Assembly (NCBI GenBank): GCA_037043455.1
Contig: JAWPHD010008237.1
Span: 53,693 to 117,692, forward strand
Reading direction: 5' to 3'
From: Cyrtodaria siliqua
Lineage: Eukaryota; Mollusca; Bivalvia; Adapedonta; Hiatellidae
DNA: 64,000 nucleotides
Part shown: piece by piece, positions 52,946 through 64,000 of the stretch
Layout of the letters: each line of letters opens with the position of its first letter
Numbering within the stretch: position 1 is the first letter of the stretch
The notes under the pieces: generated by a model
Databases searched by the model: none
The model's input: only the letters and a program-made list of their open reading frames with translations
What the model was told of the DNA's origin: nothing
Position numbers and translations under genes: made by a program

Positions 52946-54432
52946 GAGGTCAATGACCTTGAAGCTCTACTGATAGATTTTTGATAGCTAGGTCAACATT
53001 CCTCTGAGGTTTCATGAAAATCCATCAAGTAGTTTCATAGGAGTAGTCGCTACAAGTTTTCATTATATAACTCTATGCAAACAAAGATGACCGCTGGCGG
53101 CCATGTTTAACGTCAAATCAAAATAATTTTTGACAAGGATCAACATCATGTCATACTGATCATTTTAGAAAAAGTCCCATATCAATATCACTTATAGTTT
53201 TCAAGAAGTAGTCGCTACAAACTTGAATTTTGAAAATCTATTTTTAGCCATGGCGGCCATATTGAATTTCCGGCCGATCTGAAATTTTGCGAGGATCAAT
53301 AAGACATCAAGAGCAACATTCCTGTAAAATTTCATGAAAATCCGTCGAGTAGTTTCAGAGGAGTAGTCGTTACAAGTTTTTAATAAATAACTCTATGTAA
53401 ACAAAGATGGCCGCTGACAGCCATGTTAAACATCGAATCAAAACGATTTTCGACAAGGACCAACATCATGACATCCTGATTATTTTAGGAAAAGTCCCAT
53501 ATCAATATCACTTATAGTTTTCAAGAAGTATTGGCCATAAACTTGTTTTTTGAAAATCTATTTTTAGCCGTGGCGGCCATCTTGAATTTCCGGCCGACCT
53601 GAAGTTTTGCTAGGATAAATAAGACATCAAGAGCAACATTCGTGTGAAGTTTCATGAAAATCCGTCAAGTAGTTTCAGAGGAGTAGTCGCTACAAGTTTT
53701 CATTATATAACTCTATGTAAACAAAGATGGCCGCTGGCAGCCATGTTTAATGTCGAATCAAAATAATTTTCGACAAGGATCAACATCATGTAATACTGAT
53801 CATTTTAGGAAAAGACGCATATCAATATCACTTAGTTTTCAAGAAGTAGACGCTACAAACTTGTATTTTGAAAATCTATTTTTAGCCGTGGCGGCCATCT
53901 TGAATTTCCGGCCGACCTGAAATTTTGCTAGGATCATTTAGACATCAAGAGCAACATTTCTGTGAAGTTTCATGGAAATCCATCGAGTAGTTTCAGGGGA
54001 GTAGTCGCTACAAGTTTTTACTAAATAACTCTATGTAAATAAAGATGGCCGCTGGCAGCCATGTTTAACAGCGAATCAAAACGATTTTCGACAAGGACCA
54101 ACATCAAGTCATGCTGATCATTTTAGAAAAAATCTCATATCAATATCACTTAGATTTTTCAAGAAGTAGTCGCTACAAACTTGTTTTTTAAAAATCTATT
54201 TTTAGATTTGGCAGCCATCTTGGATTTCACATCAACATGAATTTTTGCTAGGATCAACTAGACTTCATGGGCAACATTTCTGTAAAGTTTCATGAAAATC
54301 CATTCAGTAGTTTCAGAGGAGTAGTCGCTACAAAAAAAGTTTACGGACGGACAGACGGACGGACAGACAGACGGACGACGGACGCCGCACCACGGCATAA
54401 GCTCTGCTGATCTCTGATCAGAAGAGCTAAAA
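52946..54432 (+). mobile_element. Non-autonomous element of 320-bp tandem repeats inserted in the LINE
   Basis: It starts AACAAGAGGTCAATGACC and ends GAAGAGCTAAAAAC. The GTAGTCGCTACAAG landmark recurs at about 53046, 53363, 53687, 54004 and 54324, giving a period of about 320 bp; each unit is built of two 160-bp halves. A GGACGGACAGACGGAC microsatellite lies at 54345-54385. The LINE reading frame is split across it. Confidence 0.8.
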
Positions 54433-55190
54433 ACTCGTTTATTATAAAATCTGGGCCGCCGGATCGTCCGCAGCGCAATTCTCTGCATGCCTTTTTTATT
54501 TCCTCGAGCGAGATTTCATTGTTCAGTTCAGAAAACATAACCTGTAATTCGCCGTTTAGGTACCGTTCATTAAACTCTAAAACATCTTCGTCAGGTTGAA
54601 AGAAAACAGAATCATGATCATTTATTGATTTAAAATAAACAGCAAAGTTTGTAGCTGTTAATTTAGTTGAAGATTTAGTAGTCATAAGATTTTTTAGTAA
54701 TTTCCAATATTCCCTGGCATTTTGAAATCTCATTTTTTCTAATTTAAGTGTTGTCCCTTTATCATAATTATGTTTTTTATTTCTTATAAATTTTTTATAT
54801 TCTGTCCTGGCCTGTGTCATGTGCTTTCTATTACTTTCTGATTTGTCTTTCCTATAGTAATTTAATTTCTCATAAAACAGATTTGTTTTTCTTTACAAGT
54901 ACCATCAAGCCATGGCTTCGCATGCTTTCTGCTAGTGTTTCTATCACTGCTTAAATTTCTTTTAAACAACGGGCTACACATATTATCGATGTAATTATAG
55001 AAACAATCAATATTGTTATCAACTTCAACATGGTTAAGTACTGATGATATATTTACAGTTATACTATCTAATTTCTGATTATTACTATCGCTTTTAAGCA
55101 TTTCTGAGTATATATATCCGCTTTATCAGTATTCCATTTATAATGATAATTAATATATTCTAAATTGTCATCCATTTCATAATTCTTTTC
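54433..55190 (-). mobile_element. Second LINE copy, 5' part
   Basis: Minus-strand frames 54862-55101 and 54433-54820 continue the LINE between endonuclease and RT (REYWKLLKN, CGRSGGPDFIINEF). The 5' side ends at the start of the 45-bp minisatellite at about 55190; the endonuclease is absent. Confidence 0.8.
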
Positions 55191-58100
55191 CGTCAGAGAG
55201 AAGAACCAGACCAACACCAGTACCAAGGAGATCCGTCACAGAGAAGCACCAGACCAACACCCGTATCAAGGAGATCCGTCAGAGAGAAGAACCAGACCAA
55301 CACCCGTATCAAGGAGATCCGTCAGAAAGAAGAACCAGACCAACACCAGTATCAAGGGGATCCGTCAGAGAGAAGAACCAGACCAACACCAGTATCAAGG
55401 AGATCCGTCAGAGAGAAAAACCAGACCAACACCAGTACCAAGGAGATCCGTCAGAGAGAAGAACCAGACCAACATCAGTATCAAGGGGATCCACCAGAGA
55501 AAAACCAGACCAACACCCGTATCAAGGAGATCCGTCAGAGAGAAGAACCAGACCAACACCAGTATCAAGGGGATCCGTCAGAGAGAAGAACCAGACCAAC
55601 ACCAGTATCAAGGAGATCCGTCAGAGAGAAAAACCAGACCAACACCAGTACCAAGGAGATCCGTCAGAGAGAAGAACCAGACCAATATCAGTATAAAAGG
55701 GGATCCACCAGAGAAAAACCAGACCAACACCCGTATCAAGGAGATTCGTCAGAGAGAAGAACCAGACCAACACCAGTATCAAGGAGATCCGTCAGAGAGA
55801 AGAACCAGACCAACACCAGTACCAAGGAGATCCGTCAGAGAGAAGAACCAGACCAACACCAGTACCAAGGAGATCCGTCAGAGAGAAGAACCAGACCAAC
55901 ACAGGTACCAAGGAGATCCGTCAGAGAGAAGAACCAGACCAACATCAGTATCAAGGAGATCCGTCATAGAGAAGAACCAGACCAACACAAGTACCAAGGA
56001 GATCCGTCAGAGAGAAGAACCAGACCAACATCAGTACCAAGGAGATCCGTCACAGAGAAGCACCAGACCAACACCAGTACCAAGGAGATCCGTCAGAGAG
56101 AAGAACCAGACCAACACCAGTATCAAGGAGATCCGTCAGAGAGAAGAACCAGACCAACATCAGTACCAAGGAGATCCGTCACAGAGAAGCACCAGACCAA
56201 CACCAGTACCAAGGAGATCCGTCAGAGAGAAGAACCAGACCAACACCAGTACCAAGGAGATCCGTCAGAGAAAAGAAACCAGACCAACATCAGCATCAAG
56301 GGGATCCACCAGAGAAAAACCAGACCAACACCCGTATCAAGGAGATCCGTCAGAGAGAAGAACCAGACCAACACCAGTATCAAGGAGATCCGTCAGAGAG
56401 AAGAACCAGACCAACACCAGTACCAAGGAGATCCGTCAGAGAGAAGAACCAGACCAACACCAGTACCAAGGAGATCCGTCAGAGAGAAGAACCAGACCAA
56501 CACCAGTACCAAGGAGATCCGTCAGAGAGAAGAACCAGACCAACATCAGTATCAAGGAGATCCGTCATAGAGAAGAACCAGACCAACACCAGTACCAAGG
56601 AGATCCGTCAGAGAGAAGAACCAGACCAACATCAGTACCAAGGAGATCCGTCACAGAGAAGCACCAGACCAACACCAGTACAAAGGAGATCCGTCAGAGA
56701 GAAGAACCAGACCAACACCAGTATCAAGGAGATCCGTCAGAGAGAAGAACCAGACCAACACCAGTACCAAGGAGATCCGTCACAGAGAAGCACCAGACCA
56801 ACACCAGTACCAAGGAGATCCGTCAGAGAGAAGAACCAGACCAACACCAGTACCAAGGAGATCCGTCAGAGAGAAGAACCAGACCAACATCAGTATCAAG
56901 GGGATCCACCAGAGAAAAACCAGACCAACACCCGTATCAAGGAGATCCGTCAGAGAGAAGAACCAGACCAACACCAGTATCAAGGAGATCCGTCAGAGAG
57001 AAGAACCAGACCAACACCAGTACCAAGGAGATCCGTCAGAGAGAAGAACCAGACCAACACCAGTACCAAGGAGATCCGTAAGAGAGAAGAACCAGACCAA
57101 CACCAGTACCAAGGAGATCCGTCAGAGAGAAGAACCAGACCAACATCAGTATCAAGGAGATCCGTCATAGAGAAGAACCAGACCAACACCAGTACCAAGG
57201 AGATCCGTCAGAGAGAAGAACCAGACCAACATCAGTACCAAGGAGATCCGTCACAGAGAAGCACCAGACCAACACCAGTACAAAGGAGATCCGTCAGAGA
57301 GAAGAACCAGACCAACACCAGTATCAAGGAGATCCGTCAGAGAGAAGAACCAGACCAACATCAGTACCAAGGAGATCCGTCACAGAGAAGCACCAGACCA
57401 ACACCAGTACCAAGGAGATCCGTCAGAGAGAAGAACCAGACCAACACCAGTACCAAGGAGATCCGTCAGAGAGAAGAACCAGACCAACATCAGTATCAAG
57501 GGGATCCACCAGAGAAAAACCAGACCAACACCCGTATCAAGGAGATCCGTCAGAGAGAAGAACCAGACCAACACCAGTATCAAGGAGATCCGTCAGAGAG
57601 AAGAACCAGACCAACACCCGTATCAAGGAGGTCCGTCAGAGAGAAGAACCAGACCAACACCAGTACTAAGGAGATCCGTCAGAGAGAAGAACCAGACCAC
57701 CAGACAAACACTAGTACCAAGGAGATTCGACAGAGAGAAGAACCAGACCAACACCCGTATCAAGGAGATCCGTCAGAGAGAAGAACCAGACCAACACCAG
57801 TACTAAGGAGATCATTCACAGAGAAGCACCAGTCCAACACCCGTATCAAGGAGATCCGTCAAAGAGAAGAACCTGACCAACACCAATATCAAGAAAATCC
57901 GTCAGAGAGAAGAACCAGACCAACACCCGTATCAAGGAGATCCGTCAGAGAGAAGAACCAGATCAACACCAATATCAAGGGGATCCGTCAGAGAGAAGAA
58001 CCAGAAAAACACCCGTATCAAGAAGATCCGTCAGAGAGAAGAACCAGACCAACACCCGTATCAAGGAGATCCGTCAGAGAGAAGAACCAGACCAACACCA

Positions 58101-61100
58101 GTACCAAGGAGATCCGTCAGAGAGAAGAACCAGACCAACACCAGTACCAAGGAGATCCGTCAAAGAGAAGCACCAGACCAACACCCGTATCAAGGAGATC
58201 CGTCAGAGAGAAGAACCAGACCAACACCAGTACCAAGGAGATCCGTCATAGAGAAGAACCAGACCAACACCTGTACCAAGGAAGAGAAGCACCAGACCAA
58301 CACCAGTACCAAGGAAATCCGTCAGAGAAAAGCACAAGACCAACACCCGTATCAAGGAGATCGGTCAGAGAGAAGAACCAGACCAACATCAGTACCAAGG
58401 AGATCCGTCACAGAGAAGCACCAGACCAACACCAGTATCAAGGAGATCCGTGAGAGAGAAGAACCAGACCAACACCAGTATCAAGGAGATCCGTCAGAGA
58501 GAAGCACCAGACCAACACCAGTATCAAGGAGAAGCACCAGACCAACACCAGTATCAAGGAGATCCGTCAAGAGAGAAGAACCAGACCAACACCAGTATCA
58601 AGGAGATCCGTCAGAGATAAGCACCAGACCAACACCAGTACCAAGGAGGTCCATCAGAGAGAAGCACCAGACCAACACCAGTACCAAGGAGATCCGTCAG
58701 AGAGAATAACCAGACCAACACCCGTATCATGGAGATCCGTCAGGGAGAAGAACCAGACCAACACCAGTACCAAGGAGATCCGTCAGAGAGAAGAACCAGC
58801 CAACACCAGTTCCAAGGAGATCCGTCAGAGATAAGAACCAGACCAACACTAGTACCAAGGAGATCCATCAGAGAGAAGAACCAGACCAACACCAGTATCA
58901 AGGAGATTCGTCAGAGAGAAAAACCAGCCAACACCAGTTCCAAGGAGATCCGTCAGAGATAAGAACCAGACCAACACCAGTATCAAAGAGATCCGTCAGA
59001 GAGAAGAACCAGACCAACACCAGTATCAAGGAGATCCGTCAGAGAGAAGAACCAGACCAACACCCTATCAAGGAGGTCCGTCAGAGAGAAGAACCAGACC
59101 AACACCAGTACTAAGGAGATCCGTCAGAGAGAAGAACCAGACCACCAGACCACCACTAGTACCAAGGAGATTCGACAGAGAGAAGAACCAGACCAACACC
59201 CGTATCAAGGAGATCCGTCAGAGAGAAGAACCAGACCAACACCAGTACCAAGGAGATCCGTCACAGAGAAGCACCAGACCAACACCCGTATCAAGGAGAT
59301 CCGTCAAAGACAAGAACCTGACCAACACCAATATCAAGAAAATCCGTCAGAGAGAAGAACCAGACCAACACCCGTATCAAGGAGATCCGTCAGAGAGAAG
59401 AACCAGATCAACACCAATATCAAGGGGATCCGTCAGAGAGAAGAACCAGAAAAACACCCGTATCAAGGAGTTCCGTCAGAGTGAAGAACCAGACCAACAC
59501 CAGTACTAAGGAGATCCGTCAGAGAGAAGAACCAGACCAACACCAGTACCAAGGAGATCCGTCAGAGAGAAAAACCAGACCAACACCAGTACCAAGGAGA
59601 TCCGTCACAGAGAAGCACCAGACCAACACCCATATCAAGGAGATCCGTCAGAGAGAAGAACCACACCAACACCAGTACCAAGGAGATCCGTCATAGAGAA
59701 GAACCAGACCAACACCTGTACCAAGGAAACGAAGCACCAGTCCAACACCAGTACCAAGGAAATCCGTCAGAGAAAAGCACAAGACCAACACCCGTATCAA
59801 GGAAATCGGTCAGAGAGAAGAACCAGACCAACATCAGTACCAAGGAGATCCGTCAGAGAGAAGCACCAGACCAACACCAGTATCAAGGAGATCCGTGAGA
59901 GAGAAGAACCAGACCAACACCAGTATCAAGGAGATCCGTCAGAGAGAAGCACCGGACCAACACCAGTATCAAGGAGAAGCACCAGACCAACACCAGTATC
60001 AAGGAGATCCATCAAGAGAGAAGAACCAGACCAACACCAGTATCAAGGAGATCCGTCAGAGATAGGCACCAGACCAACACCAGTACCAAGGAGGTCCATC
60101 AGAGAGAAGCACCAGACCAACACCAGTACCAAGGAGATCCGTCAGAGAGAATAACCAGACCAACACCCGTATCAAGGAGATCCGTCAGGGAGAAGAACCA
60201 GACCAACACCAGTACCAAGGAGATTCGTCAGAGAGAAGAACCAGCCAACACCAGTTCCAAGGAGATCCGTCAGAGATAAGAACCAGACCAACACTAGTAC
60301 CAAGGAGATCCATCAGAGAGAAAAACCAGACCAACACCAGTATCAAGGAGATTCGTCAGAGAGAAGAACCAGACCAACACCAGTACCAAGGAGATCCGTC
60401 AGAGATAAGAACCAGACCAACACCTGTATCAAAGAGATTCGTCAGAGAGAAGAACCAGACCAACATCCGTATCAAGGAGATCCGTCAGAGAGAAGAACCA
60501 GACCAACACCAGTACCAAGGAAGAGAAGCACCAGACCAACACCATTACCAAGGAGATCCGTCAAAGAGAAGCAACAGACCAACACCCGTATCAAGGAGAT
60601 CCGTCAGAGAGAAGAACCAGACCAACATCAGTACCAAGGAGATCAGTCAAAGAGAAGCACCAAACCAACACCAGTATCAAGGAGATCCATCAGAGAGAAG
60701 AACCAGACCAACACCAGTATCAAGGAGATCCGTCACAGAGAAGCACCAGACCAACACCAGTATCAAGGAGAAGCACCAGACCAACACCCGTATCAACGAG
60801 ATCCGTCAGAGAGAAGCACCAGACCAACACCAGTATCAAGGAGATCCGTCAGAGAGAAGCACCAGACCAACACCCGTACCAGACCAACACGCGTATCAAG
60901 GAGATCCGTCCGAGAAAAGAACCAGACCAACACCAGTACCAAGGAGATCCGTCAGAGAGAAGAACCAGACCAACACCAGTACCAAGTAGATCCGTCAAAG
61001 AGAAGAACCAGACCAACACCAGTACCAAGGAGATCCGTCAGAGAGAAAAACCAGACCAACACCAGTATCAAGGAGATACGTCAGAGATAAGAACCAGACC

Positions 61101-61797
61101 AACACCCGTATCAAGGAGATCCGTCAGAGAGAAAAACCAGACCAACACCAGTATCAAGGAGATCCGTCAGAGAGAAGAACCAGACCAACACCAGTATCAA
61201 GGAGATCCGTCAGAGAGAAGAACCAGACCAACACCCGTATCAAGGAGATCCGTTAGAGAGAAGAACCAGACCAACACCAGTACCAAGGAGATCCGTCAGA
61301 GAGAAGAACCAGACCAACACCCGTATCAAGGAGATCCGTCAGAGAGAAGAACCAGACCAACACCAGTACCAAGGAAGAGAAGCACCAGACCAACACCAGT
61401 ACCAAGGAGATCCGTCAGAGAGAAGCACCAGACCAACACCCGTATCAAGGAGATCCGTTAGAGAGAAGAACCAGACCAACACCAGTACCAAGGAGATCCG
61501 TCAGAGAGAAGAACCAGACCAACACCCGTATCAAGGAGATCCGTCAGAGAGAAGAACCAGACCAACACCAGTACCAAGGAAGAGAAGCACCAGACCAACA
61601 CCAGTACCAAGGAGATCCGTCAGAGAGAAGCACCAGACCAACACCAGTATCAAGGAGATCCGTCAGAGAGAAGAACCAGACCAACATCAGTACCAAGGAG
61701 ATCTGTCAGAGAGAAGCACCAGACCAACACCAGTATCAAGGAGATCCGTCAGAGAGAAGAACCAGACCAACACCAGTATCAAGGAGACTCGTCAGAG
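55190..61797 (+). repeat. 45-bp minisatellite, about 6.6 kb, with higher-order repeats
   Basis: The unit is built from AGAAGAACCAGACCAACACC, AGTACCAAGGAGATCC and GTCAGAGAG. Variants are TATCAA/TACCAA, CCCGTATC/CCAGTAC, CACAGAGAAGCACC, and shortened units such as CAAGGAAGAGAAGCACC. There are about 145 units. Bases 56521-56960 and 57121-57560 are near-identical at a 600-bp offset, and 57690-58560 matches 59136-60005 at about 1445 bp. Confidence 0.97.
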
Positions 61798-62274
61798 TCA
61801 ATATTTAGTGTTGCAGGCACAGAAGTCATCCGCCGATAATGTTCAATAATTAAAGCCAAACATTTTCCTTAAAATCGGACTTATTTAAAATGTAATAAAC
61901 ATATAACTTAACTGATGGGTTAGATTATAGGTAAACCTTTCACTCAGTAGGCGTGTCAGGGTAATTCTTCGCGCGTTCAGACCTAGCATGAAACAGTTCA
62001 TTGTGACGAAAATTGTGAGAAACAGTTAAGAATGGTAGTAACCATTTATATAGAGACTTTAGTAATAATATGAACCGTTTTATGCCAGGGTATACTCGGC
62101 GGTATAGGCATTTTATACATCAGATTAGTGTTAACGTTATGTATAATAAAACTAATTATTGACACTTCAACACCATAATCGGGGAAAATGTTGAGGCATT
62201 TTATACAGGAGTTTAAAAGTGATGTATAATAAAACCAATTATTGACATCTCAACATCATAAACTGGCAATTCAT
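61798..62274. other. No gene; short internal duplication
   Basis: Bases about 62095-62165 and 62195-62255 share GGCATTTTATACA and TAATAAAACCAATTATTGACA. Nothing else was recognised. Confidence 0.5.
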
Positions 62275-62635
62275 AATTTTGATAGAGCATCATTAAAACA
62301 ACTGACCAATCAGTGACCAGAAATAAGACATGCATAATACATTCTGCATGGTAGGTGATAAACTCGGTCTTTATCCTTGATGTTCAACCAAGTTTACTGT
62401 TAAAATTAAGGCATCTACAGTGAGATTATTTTAAAACCCTGCATATTTCATGAACATTCATGCAAATTGATTCAAAATCAAAATCTTGAAAATTATAGTC
62501 TGTTTACTCTGCCAAAGATTTTTATTTTACTATAGAACCTAAGGATAAAAACCGAGTAACACACTTTTTATCACCTACAGAAAAGAAGATAAAATCTCAA
62601 CATCTCTGCAATGGAAAATTATGAATATTTAAAAA
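62275..62635 (+). repeat. Dispersed repeat, copy 2 (pair with 38950-39310)
   Basis: Collinear with 38950-39310 across about 360 bp. Confidence 0.8.
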
Positions 62636-63256
62636 AAATTACACGCCAAGGTATAGATATTTTATACAGGTTCTGCAAACAAGAGGCATAATAATAATAA
62701 TAGAAGATAGACGCATTTTGAAGGGGTATCAAAATTCATACCTTATCAACATGAATAACTTTGGAATCTAGTTGTATCTTCTTCTCTTTGGTAAATAAAC
62801 AAAAACAGAAAACTTGTTGTAATCAAAAAATACTTTATTTTGTTATAATCATAAAAATCAACAGAGTATAATATCATTTGTTCTGGATGCACTGAAAATG
62901 CCATGTAACATTTCAAAAAGCTGCTATATATTCAAATGGACACATGATAACATTGTTTTATATGAACAGATCTAACACTTCAGTAACTCCGATTTATGAT
63001 GATCATGATGGTTGGAAGGGTTGATTGACACCAGATGTACATAAAGGAAAACATTGCTTTGGAAAATGTTACCGGGTATGTAATACTAAACAGCGATAGC
63101 TTTTCTATATATAAAATATCTATGAACCGTGAAATATGAAAGGTATACATACACGTAATTAAGAATTGCTGCAAATTCTTGTGGAGACATTTCAACATGT
63201 CAAAATTTACTTTTCTACCCCCACCAGGACAGGCAGTGATCGTAACCAAAAAGGAC
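62636..63256. other. No gene seen
   Basis: AT-rich non-coding sequence. A minus-strand frame at 62980-63249 has no domain content. Confidence 0.4.
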
Positions 63257-63484
63257 CCAGTTGTTCAAATATCGGTTAACTTAACCGAGCATTAAGTAAA
63301 CATTTCAAATCCCTCTAAATTTCTGATAAATGAATATTTCTACCAGAAACTGAGCATGTGAAACATAATGTTAAGAAATGCAAATTAAAAACTGTTAGTA
63401 GTACAAAACATAATTTTGTGAGAAACTGTACTCTGAAAGTTTACACTAACCAAGGATTAAGGTAACCGATTTTTGAACAACTGG
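63257..63484. mobile_element. MITE-like element with about 28-bp terminal inverted repeats
   Basis: Left end CCAGTTGTTCAAATATCGGT, right end ACCGATTTTTGAACAACTGG, 228 bp in all, with no coding capacity. The target duplication is not clear. Confidence 0.75.
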
Positions 63485-63764
63485 CCCATATTCACGTCAC
63501 TTACTTAAAGGCACACACGGTAATCTTGATTTTTTTTTCAAACATCAAGCATCCCGTTAGAATTTCTACATAACTTGCATATTTGCCAATCATTATTTGA
63601 ATAAACCAATCGAACTGTTTTTGCATATATTTAAACCTTCAGAAGAATAGCAAAGAAAAGAATGAAAAATCTGGGATTTTTTTTTACTATTTATCTGATT
63701 ATATGCAGGAAGGTTTAAATGCTGAAAAAAGGATCCCATGGAAGCAACAAACACAAAGAGAATT

Positions 63765-64000
63765 GAATTGAATTGGGGTTTTAAGGCGCACCAACACATG
63801 AAAGGTTACATGGTGCCTAACAGAAATGAACATGCCAGGCTCATCCTCCATGTACATCGAGATAAAATATGGAGAATGGGCCTAGAACCTTCTCACCCTG
63901 AACTGCAGAGTTGCTGCAAATTCTACTGTACACACTCCATTTACGCTGGAGCCACGTTATAGTTTTTCTGCCACTGCTCTAGTGATATGAGCGAGATGGC
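63765..64000 (-). mobile_element. SINE-like retroposon, second copy, cut by the window end
   Basis: Starts with the (GAATT)n tail and GGGGTTTTAAGGCGCACCAA and follows the copy at 47693-48143. It lacks the 43-bp internal duplication. Confidence 0.8.

Noticed and set aside
55190..61797. The minisatellite as a repetitive protein gene with a 15-residue unit (EEPDQHQYQGDPSER)
   Set aside because: Units of 43 bp and other lengths shift the frame, and TAC TAA variants introduce stops, so coding is not maintained.
55190..61797. The minisatellite as a CRISPR array
   Set aside because: The units adjoin with no unique spacers, and the context is a eukaryotic genome.

Overview
This window is AT-rich animal DNA, most likely from a mollusc (probably a bivalve). 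The evidence is a phase-1 thrombospondin-1 exon, non-LTR and LTR retrotransposons, tRNA-derived and other SINE-like repeats, many degenerate 150-320 bp tandem repeats, and long microsatellites and minisatellites. I cannot name the species. I found no prokaryotic operons, rRNA genes or CRISPR arrays.

Bases 1-15003 are one almost complete Polinton/Maverick-type (polinton-like virus) DNA element, and the window starts at its outer edge. It has about 243-bp terminal inverted repeats (9-252 and 14755-14996), flanked on each side by the direct repeat TCATTAA. Between them lie about 14.5 kb of tightly packed genes on both strands. These include a double-jelly-roll-type major capsid candidate, a packaging ATPase, a retroviral-type DDE integrase, a protein-primed family-B DNA polymerase, a probable penton/minor capsid protein and several small membrane or unknown proteins. 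Four divergent gene pairs share 43-67 bp spacers rich in TTTAAAAAATATAT. Convergent pairs overlap by 16-20 bases. Together the genes would copy (PolB), integrate (INT), package (ATPase) and enclose (capsid set) the element. The copy is decaying: the PolB gene has an in-frame stop and a frameshift near its 5' end, two left-end genes are broken, and one small gene seems to have lost its start codon. The capsid, ATPase and integrase frames are open. I saw no adenoviral-type protease.

Bases 15004-35268 are host non-coding DNA with a truncated LINE (15962-16926) and a higher-order tandem array (17085-19045). They also hold a TSP1 exon on the minus strand (20124-20270), palindromic hairpins, a 20-bp minisatellite, an LTR with primer-binding site (24549-25150) and about 1.4 kb of TATC microsatellite. 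A minus-strand LINE (29425-33427) lies inside remnants of an LTR retrotransposon. At 35269-35563 (minus) is a first exon with one membrane span whose phase-1 donor matches the phase of the TSP1 exon, so the two may belong to one host gene.

Bases 35564-55190 are almost all repeats. They include degenerate GACCTT-rich repeats, a 5-kb structure with 0.8-kb inverted arms (39748-44747), and a 150-bp tandem array (44750-46420). A SINE-like insertion with 14-bp target duplications (47693-48143), a tRNA-derived SINE, and a second broken LINE (about 50475-55190) split by a 320-bp tandem-repeat element complete the region. Bases 55190-61797 are a 45-bp minisatellite with 600-bp and about 1445-bp higher-order periods. 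The last 2.2 kb hold dispersed repeats, a small MITE-like element and a second SINE-like copy cut by the window end.
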